Below are positions 17,576-25,301 of a DNA stretch of 64,000 bases, in pieces. Where the stretch lies: assembly GCF_013363995.1 (NCBI RefSeq), contig NZ_JABWGO010000001.1, positions 1,435,222-1,499,221 of the forward strand, in the 5' to 3' direction. Below the pieces are notes generated by a model. That model was not told the DNA's origin. It searched no databases and worked only from the letters and a program-made list of their open reading frames with translations. Each line of letters begins with the position of its first letter. The stretch's first letter is position 1. This DNA is from Nonomuraea rhodomycinica. GTDB lineage: Bacteria; Actinomycetota; Actinomycetes; Streptosporangiales; Streptosporangiaceae. A program made the translations under genes and the position numbers.

Positions 17576-18274
17576 ATGCAGACCGGCTCCCTCCTCGGCT
17601 CAGGCCGCACCGCCGACGTGTTCGTGATCGACGACGCCTGGGTGCTGCGCCGATACCGGGACGGCGGTGACCCCTCCGCCGAGGCGGCCGTCATGCGCCA
17701 CCTCTCCTGCCAGGGGTATCCGGTGCCGCGCGTCAGATCGGCCGCGGACAGAGACCTGATCATGGAACGGTTGTCCGGCCCGACCATGGTCGAGGCGCTC
17801 CAGCACGGCGTGATCACCCCGGAGGAGGCCGGCGCGACCCTGGCGACCCTGCTGCGTCGTCTGCATGCTCTCCCGGCGCGGATCTCGGCCGATCCGGCGG
17901 ATCGTGTCCTCCACCTCGACCTGCACCCGGAGAACGTGATGCTCACGCCCGACGGGCCGATGGTGATCGACTGGGCCGACGCCGGGGAGGGGGATCCCGC
18001 GCTGGACTGGGGGATGTCCGCGCTGATCCTGGCGGAGGCCGCGGTGAGCCGGCGGGCGGAGGCGCCGCTGGCCCACGCGGTCCTGGGCTCCCTGCTCAGC
18101 GATGCCGACCATGCCATCGACCTGGAGACGCCGCTGAGAGCACGGGCCGCGAACCCGACGCTGAGCCAGGCCGAGAGACGGCTCCTGGACGACGCCGTGG
18201 CGCTGGTGCGCTCCCTTGCCGGCGCCTCGGGGCGCCGGCACGAACCCGGCAGCCAGGCGCCGGACCGCTCCTGA
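17576..18274 (+). CDS. Aminoglycoside-phosphotransferase-fold kinase
   Basis: A 232-residue APH/choline-kinase-like protein. The catalytic loop is HLDLHPENVML and the metal-binding segment is VIDWADAGEGDP, both family signatures. The nucleotide lobe begins GSLLGSGRTADVFVID. It is short relative to resistance APHs (about 260) and has no specific match to a named resistance enzyme, so a small-molecule kinase or housekeeping function is as likely as antibiotic resistance. It has its own probable leaderless promoter and is convergent with the XRE-cupin gene across 14 bp. Confidence 0.8.
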   Translation: MQTGSLLGSGRTADVFVIDDAWVLRRYRDGGDPSAEAAVMRHLSCQGYPVPRVRSAADRDLIMERLSGPTMVEALQHGVITPEEAGATLATLLRRLHALPARISADPADRVLHLDLHPENVMLTPDGPMVIDWADAGEGDPALDWGMSALILAEAAVSRRAEAPLAHAVLGSLLSDADHAIDLETPLRARAANPTLSQAERRLLDDAVALVRSLAGASGRRHEPGSQAPDRS

Positions 18275-18288
18275 GGGGCGCCCGGGCC

Positions 18289-18888
18289 TCACGCCTCGGC
18301 CGGGCCGCGCCTGGGTGCCGCGCGGACGTGCGCGCGTTCGCCTTGTCTCCCGATGAGACTCAGGAACTCGACGGGACCGGCGCCGCCGGCCCCGAACCAG
18401 TGCGGGGTACGCGTGTCGAACTCCGCGGCCTCCCCGGGCCGGAGCGTGAGGTCGTGCTCCCCGAGGACGAGGCGGAGCTCACCGTTGAGGACATAGACCC
18501 AGTCGTAGCCCTCGTGGGTGCGCAACCGGGGCTCGGCGGCGTCGCTCCCGGCCGGGATGACGAACTTGTAGGCCTGGATTCCTCCGGGCCTGCGGGTCAG
18601 CGGCAGCACGACCGAGCCGTCGCCGCAGGGGATCGGACGCAGGTTGACGCGCGGGTCGCCGGTCGGCGGCGCGTCGACGAGCTCGTCGAGCGTGACCCCG
18701 TGGGCGCGGGCGAGGGGAAGCAGCTGCTCCAGCGTCGGGCGGCGCAGACCCGCCTCCAGCCGGGACAAGGTGCTGACCGAGATCCCGGTCTCCTTCGCGA
18801 GGCCGGCGAGGGTGACGTCCCGCTGCAGCCGAAGGCGCTTCAGCCTCGGCCCCACGGCGTCAAGGGTGCGGTCCATGGCGTCGTCCAC
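18289..18888 (-). CDS. XRE-family regulator with C-terminal cupin domain
   Basis: A 199-residue two-domain regulator. Residues ~13-70 are an XRE helix-turn-helix (LKRLRLQRDVTLAGLAKETG, then SVSTLSRLEAG). Residues ~110-185 form a cupin (HEGYDWVYVLNGELRLVLGE, LRPGEAAEFDTRTPHWFGA). Such proteins sense a small ligand in the cupin. The GTG at 18888 follows GGGTGG; the in-frame ATG at 18876 is a close alternative. It is divergent from a methyltransferase gene across 93 bp that contain a 14-bp perfect palindrome, the likely operator. Confidence 0.83.
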   Translation of the reverse strand: MDDAMDRTLDAVGPRLKRLRLQRDVTLAGLAKETGISVSTLSRLEAGLRRPTLEQLLPLARAHGVTLDELVDAPPTGDPRVNLRPIPCGDGSVVLPLTRRPGGIQAYKFVIPAGSDAAEPRLRTHEGYDWVYVLNGELRLVLGEHDLTLRPGEAAEFDTRTPHWFGAGGAGPVEFLSLIGRQGERAHVRAAPRRGPAEA

Positions 18889-18898
18889 CCACCCATTT

Positions 18899-18912
18899 TT
18901 GCCGATCGGCAA
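18899..18912. promoter_or_regulatory. Palindromic operator candidate for the XRE-cupin regulator
   Basis: TTGCCGATCGGCAA, a perfect 14-bp palindrome. It overlaps a second inverted repeat GCAA-N6-TTGC at 18909-18922. It lies 11 bp upstream of the regulator start and 70 bp upstream of the divergent methyltransferase start. Confidence 0.55.
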
Positions 18913-18981
18913 CAACGTTTGCTCATCCGCCCGGCCCCTCAGCACCATGATGCGCGTACCGAGGCGACGAGAGGACGGCCG

Positions 18982-19626
18982 ATGACGCACGCGTTCGACA
19001 AGGACTTCTGGGAGCGGCGATGGCGCGACGGGGGCGCCGGGTCCATGGGCGGCAACCCGCCGAACCCGTACCTCGCGCGTGAGACCGGCGGGCTGACCCC
19101 CGGCACGGCACTGGACGCGGGGTGCGGCGGCGGCGCCGAGGCGATCTGGCTCGCCGCCCGGGGCTGGCACGTCACCGCGGCCGACATCTCGTCCGAGGCC
19201 CTCGCCCGCGCCGCCGCACGCGCGGCGGCCAGCGGGGCCGGCGGGGCGGGCGGGGCGGGCGAGCGCCTGCGGTGGGTCGAGGCGGATCTGCGCGTCTGGA
19301 GCCCCGATGAGCGGTTCGACCTGGTCATGACCCACTACGCCCACCCGGCGATGCCCCAGCTGGAGTTCTACGACCGCATCGCGGGATGGGTGGCTCCCGG
19401 CGGCACGCTGCTCATCGTCGGGCACCTGGACATCCCCGGCTCCACCGGCCACGGTCACCACCCTCCCGCCGAGGCGTCGGCCACCGCCGCGGCCGTCACC
19501 GCGCGCCTCGACGGCGCGGCGTGGGAGATCGTCACCGCCGAGGAGCACCACCGCACGCTCACCGGCCGCGGGGACCGAGCGGTCCCCCTGCACGACGTCG
19601 TCGTGCGCGCCACCCGGCGTCGGTGA
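18982..19626 (+). CDS. SAM-dependent class I methyltransferase
   Basis: A 214-residue methyltransferase. The ATG at 18982 follows GAGGA; an upstream in-frame extension would run antisense through the regulator gene and is rejected. SAM-binding motif I is ALDAGCGGGAEAIWLA, followed by the acidic end of beta-2 (VTAADISSEAL) and motif IV (FDLVMTHYAHP). The N-terminus DKDFWERRWRDGG resembles thiopurine/tellurite-resistance-type (TehB-like) methyltransferases. A Gly/Ala run at about residues 82-92 is a low-complexity insertion. It is likely regulated by the divergent XRE-cupin protein. The substrate is unknown. Confidence 0.83.
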   Translation: MTHAFDKDFWERRWRDGGAGSMGGNPPNPYLARETGGLTPGTALDAGCGGGAEAIWLAARGWHVTAADISSEALARAAARAAASGAGGAGGAGERLRWVEADLRVWSPDERFDLVMTHYAHPAMPQLEFYDRIAGWVAPGGTLLIVGHLDIPGSTGHGHHPPAEASATAAAVTARLDGAAWEIVTAEEHHRTLTGRGDRAVPLHDVVVRATRRR

Positions 19627-19658
19627 CCACCGGATGAACCGAGGGCCGCGCCGGCGGG

Positions 19659-20297
19659 TCAGAGGCGGCCGAGCCCGGCGTCGCGGGCTCGGATGATCGC
19701 CTCGGCGCGGTCGGCCACCTGGAGCTTGGTGAAGATGCTGGAGATGTGGTTGGCGACCGTTTTCGGAGCGATGGCCAGGCGGCGGGCGATCTCGCCGTTG
19801 GGACGGCCGGCGGCGATGAGGTCGAGAACCTCACGCTCGCGGTCGGTGAGCTCGGGGAAGGGCTCCTGGACGACCGGCGGGGCGGCGAAGAAGCCCAGCA
19901 CCCGGCGGGCCACACCGGGGCCGAAGATGGCCTGGCCGCCGGCAACGGCGTGGATGGCGCGGGCGATCTCGTCCTGCTGGGCGCCCTTGAGCAGATAGCC
20001 GCGGGCACCGGCACGCATCGCGGAGAACACCGAGTCGTCGTCCTCGTACATGGTGAGCATGAGCACCGCGACCCCGGGCGCCGCCTGGGCGATCCGGCGG
20101 GTGGCCTCGATGCCGTCCAGGTGCGGCATCCGGATGTCCATGACCAGGACGTCGGGCTTGCGCGCCACCGCCTCGCGGACGGCGGCGTGACCGTCGGCCG
20201 CCTCCGCCACCACGGTCAGGCCGCTGATGGAGTCCAGGAGCGCGCGCAGGCCGCTGCGCACCACCGGATGGTCGTCGGCCAGCACGATCCTGATCAT
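19659..20297 (-). CDS. NarL/LuxR-type response regulator
   Basis: A 212-residue two-component regulator. The receiver domain has the acidic pair Asp8-Asp9, phospho-acceptor Asp54 (VLVMDIRMP), a Thr in LMLTMYE and the conserved Lys in YLLKGA. The C-terminal LuxR helix-turn-helix is LTDREREVLDLIAAG...ANHISSIFTKL. The start overlaps the histidine-kinase stop as ATGA (20294-20297), so the two are a cognate pair. Candidate targets are the membrane-protein genes transcribed divergently from the kinase at 22466 (inference). Confidence 0.92.
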   Translation of the reverse strand: MIRIVLADDHPVVRSGLRALLDSISGLTVVAEAADGHAAVREAVARKPDVLVMDIRMPHLDGIEATRRIAQAAPGVAVLMLTMYEDDDSVFSAMRAGARGYLLKGAQQDEIARAIHAVAGGQAIFGPGVARRVLGFFAAPPVVQEPFPELTDREREVLDLIAAGRPNGEIARRLAIAPKTVANHISSIFTKLQVADRAEAIIRARDAGLGRL

Positions 20298-22300
20298 GGT
20301 GCCCCCAAGGGTAACGTGGCGGCCACCCGGCCGCCGCCGGTGGGCGCGGCGCCCGCGGTGCAGGTGCCGCCCAGCTCGGCGGCGCGCTCGCGCATCGAAC
20401 GCATGCCGACTCCCGGCCGCCACGCGCCGCCGGAACCGGTGCCGTCGTCGGCCACCTCGACGTGCAGGCAGCGGGTGGCCGGCCCGGCCGCGGCCGGGTG
20501 CCCGTCGGCGCGGATCCGTACGCGCACCCGGCCCGCGCCGGAGTGCCGCACCGCGTTGGTGAGGGCCTCCACCGCGATCCGGTACGCCGCCGCCTCGACA
20601 GCCGCGGGCAGGGCGGGCAGGTCGGCGGCCTCGACGCGTACCGTCATGCCGGGGCGTTCGAGCTGGGCGGCGCGCTGCCGGATCGCGCCGGCCAGCCCGA
20701 GGTCGTCCAGGGCCGGCGGCCGAAGGTCGTGGACCAGCCGCCGGATGTCGTCGATGGCCTGGGTGGCCTCGGCGCGCAGTTCGGCGAGGAGAGCCCGGGC
20801 CGAGCCGGGGTCGGTGGCCAGCAGGTTGCCCGCGGCGTCGGCCTTGAACGTCACGCCGGTCAGCACCGGGCCCAGGCCGTCGTGCAGATCGCGGCGCAGG
20901 CGCCGCCGTTCCTCCTCGCGGGCCGCCACCAGGGCCTCGCGCGAGCGCTGCAGCTGCTCGGAGAGGGCGACCGCGTGCACCGCCACCGAGAGCGGCGCCG
21001 CCAGCAGCTCCAGGACCGCGCGGTCCGGGCCGCCGAGGCGTTTCTCACCCGCACGGAGCCCGATGACCAGCTCGCCCACCCGTACCCCGCCGTAGGTGAG
21101 CGGGATCGTGTGCAGCAGTTCGGGCGCGGCGCCGCAGGACGCCACCTCGGTGTTGTCGACGCGGAGGGCGGCGAACGGCAGGCGCAGCGCCTCCCGTACG
21201 GCCTCCAGCACCCCGGGAAGACCGGTGTCCAGCCGCGCCCCGACCCGGGACACCGCCCGCACGGGATCGGCGCGGTCCCCGTACAGGATCCGGTCCACGA
21301 CCCGCTGGAGCCGTACCCGCACCGGATTGAACCCCACGGCGATCAGCACGGTGGCCGCCGCCGAACCGCCCAGCCCCACCTCACGCCGCATCACGCCGTC
21401 GAACAGGGCCACCAGAGCGACGTACGAGGCGACGACGACGGCCGTGAGCAGCGCGTACAGCACCGTCCTCGACACCACCAGCCGGATGTCGAGCAACTGG
21501 TGGCGCAGGATCGCCACGGTCATCGCGGCGGGGACGAGCGGGATCGCGAGCAGCACGTGGACCGGCGCGTTCCGCAGGACGCCCCACGGCACCATCACGA
21601 TGAGGACGAGCAGCACCGCCTGCATGAGCCACAGCAGCTGACGGCGCCGCCGCTCGTCCCCGCGCCGGTAGCGCACCACCAGCGCCACCAGGCCGATCGC
21701 CACGGCGACCACGCCGCGCACCTCGACCGCCGTCCAGAGCGCGTCGAGGTCCGCGTGGATGACCAGGTGGCCGGACAGCCCGGCGACCACGGGGTCCGGG
21801 CCGGCGCCCATCTCCAGCACGAAGAGCGGCGAGGTCACCACCGTGGCCCACATCAGCCGCCGGAAGACGGGACGGCCGTCGGGGAAGAGCTGCAGGACCA
21901 GCGGCAGGCACAACCCGATCGACCACGGCCACGCCCACGCGGCGACGGTGACGAGCGTGCGGTTCAGGCCGATCGGCCAGCCGTCGCGCACACCGGCCTC
22001 GGCGAGGGGAACGAGCGCGGCCGTCGTGGCGTGCCCGATCCCGGCGGCCAGCAGCAGCCAGCCGACCGGGTTGCGGGGCCGGTGCCAGGCCACCAGGACA
22101 CCGCCGACCGGGAACGACAGGCCCATCGCCGCGTTCGTCACGACGAAGCGGTCCCACGCCTCGGTCCAGGTCATCCCCGCCACCGCCCCGCCGAGCACGG
22201 AGACGGCGACCTCGACGACGGCGAGGCCGAAGAGCCCGGCCGACAGCACGCCCGGCCACCGTGCCCCCGCCCGCGAGTCGGAGGAGTCACCCGCTGTCAT
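20294..22300 (-). CDS. Membrane sensor histidine kinase (HisKA_3 type)
   Basis: A 668-residue NarX/DesK-type kinase. The N-terminal ~330 residues contain about eight to ten hydrophobic segments, so sensing is probably in or at the membrane. A GAF-like segment follows (about 345-440). A coiled coil leads to the dimerisation/phosphoacceptor box [16 protein letters not shown] with its histidine. The HATPase_c domain has [11 protein letters not shown] (N box), EVADDGTG and a degenerate G2 box [11 protein letters not shown]. The start ATG 22300 has only a weak ribosome site. It phosphorylates the response regulator encoded next (4-nt overlap). Confidence 0.9.
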   Translation of the reverse strand: MTAGDSSDSRAGARWPGVLSAGLFGLAVVEVAVSVLGGAVAGMTWTEAWDRFVVTNAAMGLSFPVGGVLVAWHRPRNPVGWLLLAAGIGHATTAALVPLAEAGVRDGWPIGLNRTLVTVAAWAWPWSIGLCLPLVLQLFPDGRPVFRRLMWATVVTSPLFVLEMGAGPDPVVAGLSGHLVIHADLDALWTAVEVRGVVAVAIGLVALVVRYRRGDERRRRQLLWLMQAVLLVLIVMVPWGVLRNAPVHVLLAIPLVPAAMTVAILRHQLLDIRLVVSRTVLYALLTAVVVASYVALVALFDGVMRREVGLGGSAAATVLIAVGFNPVRVRLQRVVDRILYGDRADPVRAVSRVGARLDTGLPGVLEAVREALRLPFAALRVDNTEVASCGAAPELLHTIPLTYGGVRVGELVIGLRAGEKRLGGPDRAVLELLAAPLSVAVHAVALSEQLQRSREALVAAREEERRRLRRDLHDGLGPVLTGVTFKADAAGNLLATDPGSARALLAELRAEATQAIDDIRRLVHDLRPPALDDLGLAGAIRQRAAQLERPGMTVRVEAADLPALPAAVEAAAYRIAVEALTNAVRHSGAGRVRVRIRADGHPAAAGPATRCLHVEVADDGTGSGGAWRPGVGMRSMRERAAELGGTCTAGAAPTGGGRVAATLPLGAP

Positions 22301-22465
22301 GAGCACATGATGGGGCGCCCGGACCCGTTTGTCGTGGGTGTGCGCTCCTGGACGGCCGGGACATCCTCCCGGCCCGCCGGCGGCCCCGGCCCATGCGCCC
22401 GGGAACGGCGAAAGCCGACGCTTCGGACATCGACCTCCACCCCCGACGATTCCGGAGGCTCTTCC

Positions 22466-23179
22466 ATGACCACCGCCACGTCCGCGACCACGCGGAAGGC
22501 CGTCCCGCCGTCGCGCGCCGCGTTCGCCCTGCTCATCCCGGTCGGCCCGCTGGCCGTCGCGATCCTGCGCGCCATCCTGCCCTACTCCACGGCCGACGGC
22601 CCGGCCCGGCTCGTCGGCAAGGTCGCCGCCCACCAGGACGCGCAGAGCGCTGTGCTGTGGCTCGCCTTCGCCGCCGCCCTGACCCTGGTGCCCGGGACGA
22701 TCGCGATCGGCCTGCTCGCCGTCCGGCGCGCCCCCGCCCTGGGGACGGCCGGGCTGGTGCTGGCCGTCGCCGGCTTCTCCTCGCTGTACGCCGTGGGCAT
22801 CGGCGACCACCTCGCGCTGTCGGCGGTCCGCGACGGCCTCGACCCCGGTGCGGCCGCACGACTTCTCGACGGCCTGCACGCTCTGCCCGCCGTCTCGGCG
22901 GCCACCACGCTGTTCGTGCTCGGCCACATCCTCGGCGTGGCTCTGCTCGGGGCCGCCCTGTGGCGCGGCCGGACCGTCCCGGCCTGGGCAGGGATCGTGC
23001 TGATCGTCTCCCAGCCCCTGCACGCCGTGTTCGCCGCCGTCGTACCGAACGCCGCGCTCGACGGCCTGGCCTGGGGGCTGACCGCGGTGGGCTTCGGCGC
23101 CGCGGCGCTCGCCTTCGCCCGGCACCGGGCCGGGTCCATCCGCCCCGGCGGCACGCGCGAGGACGGGGGCCTGCGATGA
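22466..23179 (+). CDS. Multi-pass membrane protein, unknown
   Basis: A 237-residue integral membrane protein with about six hydrophobic segments and no catalytic motif I can name. GGAGG (22454-22458) precedes the [25 protein letters not shown] and [16 protein letters not shown] separate helices. Such proteins are common beside LuxR/histidine-kinase pairs in actinomycetes, and this one is divergent from the kinase (165-bp gap), so it is probably part of that signalling circuit. It overlaps the next small membrane gene by ATGA. Confidence 0.75.
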   Translation: MTTATSATTRKAVPPSRAAFALLIPVGPLAVAILRAILPYSTADGPARLVGKVAAHQDAQSAVLWLAFAAALTLVPGTIAIGLLAVRRAPALGTAGLVLAVAGFSSLYAVGIGDHLALSAVRDGLDPGAAARLLDGLHALPAVSAATTLFVLGHILGVALLGAALWRGRTVPAWAGIVLIVSQPLHAVFAAVVPNAALDGLAWGLTAVGFGAAALAFARHRAGSIRPGGTREDGGLR

Positions 23180-23532
23180 GAACCGGCCTCGTCACCACGG
23201 GGCTCGCCCTGGCGGGCCTGCTGGGCGTGTCCGACCTGGCCACCGCCGGGACGCCGGGCGTGCCGCCGATCGCCGCCGTCATCGCGGTGCCGCTCGGCCT
23301 GATCACCCTGGCCGGCCTGGTACCGGCCTGGCGGAGTGGGAGCCGCGGCGCCGTCCGGGCGGTCGTCGCCAGCAGGGCGCTGTCCGCCCTGGTCGCGGTG
23401 CCCGGCCTCACCGCCGGGGACGCGCCTGGCCCGCTGAAGGTGGCCGTCGCCGCGTTCCTCCTGGTCTCGGTGGCCGCGATCGTCCTGCTCGCTCCCACCC
23501 TCCGTGAGCGCCGGGCCCGTCCGGGGAGATGA
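23176..23532 (+). CDS. Small membrane protein, unknown
   Basis: A 118-residue protein with four hydrophobic segments (starting at [50 protein letters not shown], and [19 protein letters not shown]) and a basic tail RERRARPGR. It is translationally coupled to the preceding membrane gene (ATGA, 23176-23179). No family name can be given. Its topology suggests a helper subunit of the preceding membrane protein rather than an enzyme. Confidence 0.7.
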   Translation: MRTGLVTTGLALAGLLGVSDLATAGTPGVPPIAAVIAVPLGLITLAGLVPAWRSGSRGAVRAVVASRALSALVAVPGLTAGDAPGPLKVAVAAFLLVSVAAIVLLAPTLRERRARPGR

Positions 23533-23664
23533 GCAGTCCCCTGCCGACCGCCTTGGTCAGCGAGCAGAGAAGGTGCGGGCGTCCGGCCGTTCGGCCGTTC
23601 GGGGAGGATGCCGGGTTCCGGCGTTCACGTCGTGTCAGCCACGGACGGCGGTTAGTTTGTCCCC

Positions 23665-23994
23665 ATGGGAGGGCGGGCGAGGCGGCGAGGCCCCGAGAGA
23701 CGATCGAACCGGGGCACGCTGGTCACACTGTCGGCGGGCACCATGTTCGCGGGGGTGGCGGCCAATTTCAGCGAGCTGCCGACGATCTCCCAGGTGGTGT
23801 TCGGCGTGCTGGCGGTCGCTGGGGCGGCGGCTCTCGCGACGGCCGGAGAACCGTCGAAAAAAACCCGGGCGGTAAGTGCGAGCGCTCACCGCAGGTCAGA
23901 GGCTGTAGCAGCCTGGCTGGGCTTCGTACGCCTCTCAAAAAAGCCTTCGCCGTTCTTTAGATCGGCAGAGCCGCTCCGCCTTCCGGTGCGCTGA
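23665..23994 (+). CDS. Small hypothetical membrane protein (doubtful)
   Basis: A 109-residue frame beginning MGGRARRRGPERRSN. Two hydrophobic stretches follow (GTLVTLSAGTMFAGVAANF and VVFGVLAVAGAAALATAG). The first ~68 codons look coding; after a run of seven A at about 23859 the composition becomes non-coding-like, so a frameshift or a shorter true protein is possible. A weak GGAGG-like site is absent before the ATG. It could be a leader of nothing more than chance. Confidence 0.35.
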   Translation: MGGRARRRGPERRSNRGTLVTLSAGTMFAGVAANFSELPTISQVVFGVLAVAGAAALATAGEPSKKTRAVSASAHRRSEAVAAWLGFVRLSKKPSPFFRSAEPLRLPVR

Positions 23995-24170
23995 CCGCCG
24001 TCTACGCGACGTCGGGCCGCGTCGACCACCAGCCGGACCCGGTGCGGGATGGTGATGAGTAGCGGTGGCGGCCGGGGAAAAATCGAGAACTCGGGGGCGG
24101 CGGATGTCGAGAATGCTCCGGCGGCTCCGTCCCTGGGACGGATCACGACAACGACCCTGAAGGGACCGCC

Positions 24171-24668
24171 ATGCGAGCGAACGAGATCACCGAGATCCTG
24201 GACCGGCCGATCAGCCGAGAGCTGCTGGCGCGCGACGTGACCCGGCTGGCGTACGTGGCCAAGGACGGCACGCCGCGGAACGTCCCGATCGCGTTCACCT
24301 GGAACGGTTCGGAGATCGTCATGTGCACGACGAAGAACGCCCCGAAGCTCCCCGCTCTGCGCGAGAACCCGATGGTCGCCCTGACGATCGACACCGAGGT
24401 GCACCCGCCCAAGATCCTGCTCATCCGCGGCCGGGCCGAACTGGACGTCGTCGACGGCATCCCGGAGGAGTACCTCCAGATGAACGGCTCGTACGAGATG
24501 ACGCCCGAGCAGCGGGTCGCGTGGGAGGCCGAGATCCGCTCGCTCTACGACGGCATGGTCCGCATCGTGGTCACCCCGACGTGGGCCAAGCTGATCGACT
24601 TCGAGACGACCCTGCCGAGCGCCATCGAGGAACTGGTCCGGCGGCGGGCCGAGCGCGAGCGCGCCTGA
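24171..24668 (+). CDS. PPOX-fold (pyridoxamine 5'-phosphate oxidase-like) protein
   Basis: A 165-residue split-barrel flavin/F420-binding protein. The family pattern is visible: LARDVTRLAYVAKDGTPRNV, PIAFTWNGSEIVMCTTKNAP, KLPALRENPMVALTID and LLIRGRAEL. Actinobacterial relatives use F420 or FMN to reduce quinones or other small molecules. AGGGA precedes the ATG. It stands alone, with 176 bp upstream holding no recognisable gene. Confidence 0.82.
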   Translation: MRANEITEILDRPISRELLARDVTRLAYVAKDGTPRNVPIAFTWNGSEIVMCTTKNAPKLPALRENPMVALTIDTEVHPPKILLIRGRAELDVVDGIPEEYLQMNGSYEMTPEQRVAWEAEIRSLYDGMVRIVVTPTWAKLIDFETTLPSAIEELVRRRAERERA

Positions 24669-24790
24669 ACACGGTCGCCGACCGTACTGAGGGCACAACA
24701 GCATCAGGACGACGCCGACGAGGCACGAGAGAAGCACGTGCAGCTTGTCGCCGGCCCGCACCCCTGAGAAAGGTCGGCGACACCGTACAT

Positions 24791-25063
24791 CTACCGCTCG
24801 CAGACCACGCCTTCACCGTCTCGGTCCTGATACCAGGAGCACTCGGGGTCGCGGCCGCGATAGTGCGGGCCATACCCCGCGGCGTTGGCCTCCCCGCAGG
24901 TCCGGAAGCGTGGATCATCGCCGCTGGACGGCCCGCCGGTCGGCGTCGGAGTGGGCGTATCGGTACCGGCGGGGACTAGGACGGCCAGCGGGCCAGTGAG
25001 GTGTACGTCTGGGATGGATCCGGTGCGAGGAGAACTTGGCCGGCCGGGTCTCTGCTGATGCAA
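24791..25063 (-). pseudogene. Excalibur-domain protein, probably 5'-truncated
   Basis: A 90-residue minus-strand frame whose last ~40 residues are an Excalibur calcium-binding domain: FRTCGEANAAGYGPHYRG then DPECSWYQDRDGEGVVCE, with the DxDxDG-type loop (DRDGEG) and two Cys. Upstream lies a TPTPTPTG spacer typical of secreted actinobacterial Excalibur proteins. The expected signal peptide or nuclease domain is missing, and the N-terminal part MHQQRPGRPSSPR looks non-coding. I read it as a truncated remnant, although a short secreted protein with an unrecognised start is possible. Confidence 0.55.
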
Positions 25064-25192
25064 GGCAGACGTCAGAAGGCTTGTCGCCGGCAGCAGCGCC
25101 CGCGCAGGTCCTTCGTCGACGGCCGGCAGCAGGCCGGCTGGCGTTCCTCTGGTCTCGACCGGCCCAGCGAGATCGAGGCCCGGCGGGCAGCT

Positions 25193-25296
25193 AGGCCCGG
25201 CAAGGGGGTGCGGGGGAGCTCGGCTCCCCCGCTGTCACAGCCCGAGCCTCATCGCGCGGAGCGCGCCCGTGCGAGGTCCGTGCCGTGGAGCCCCTC
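25193..25296. repeat. Direct repeat copy A, 3' of the RHS gene
   Basis: About 104 bp nearly identical to 32035-32140. It contains the inverted repeat GGGGGAGC-TCG-GCTCCCCC (25212-25230) followed by a 60-bp unit starting ACAGCCCGAGCCTCATCGCG (25237-25296). In the minus direction it follows the RHS stop by 5 bp, so the hairpin is a likely terminator. The rest of 25064-25192 shows nothing I can name. Confidence 0.75.
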
Positions 25297-25301
25297 ACAC
25301 C

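Noticed and set aside
17576..18274. Named aminoglycoside-resistance gene
   Set aside because: Only the APH-fold motifs are visible; nothing ties it to a specific resistance enzyme.
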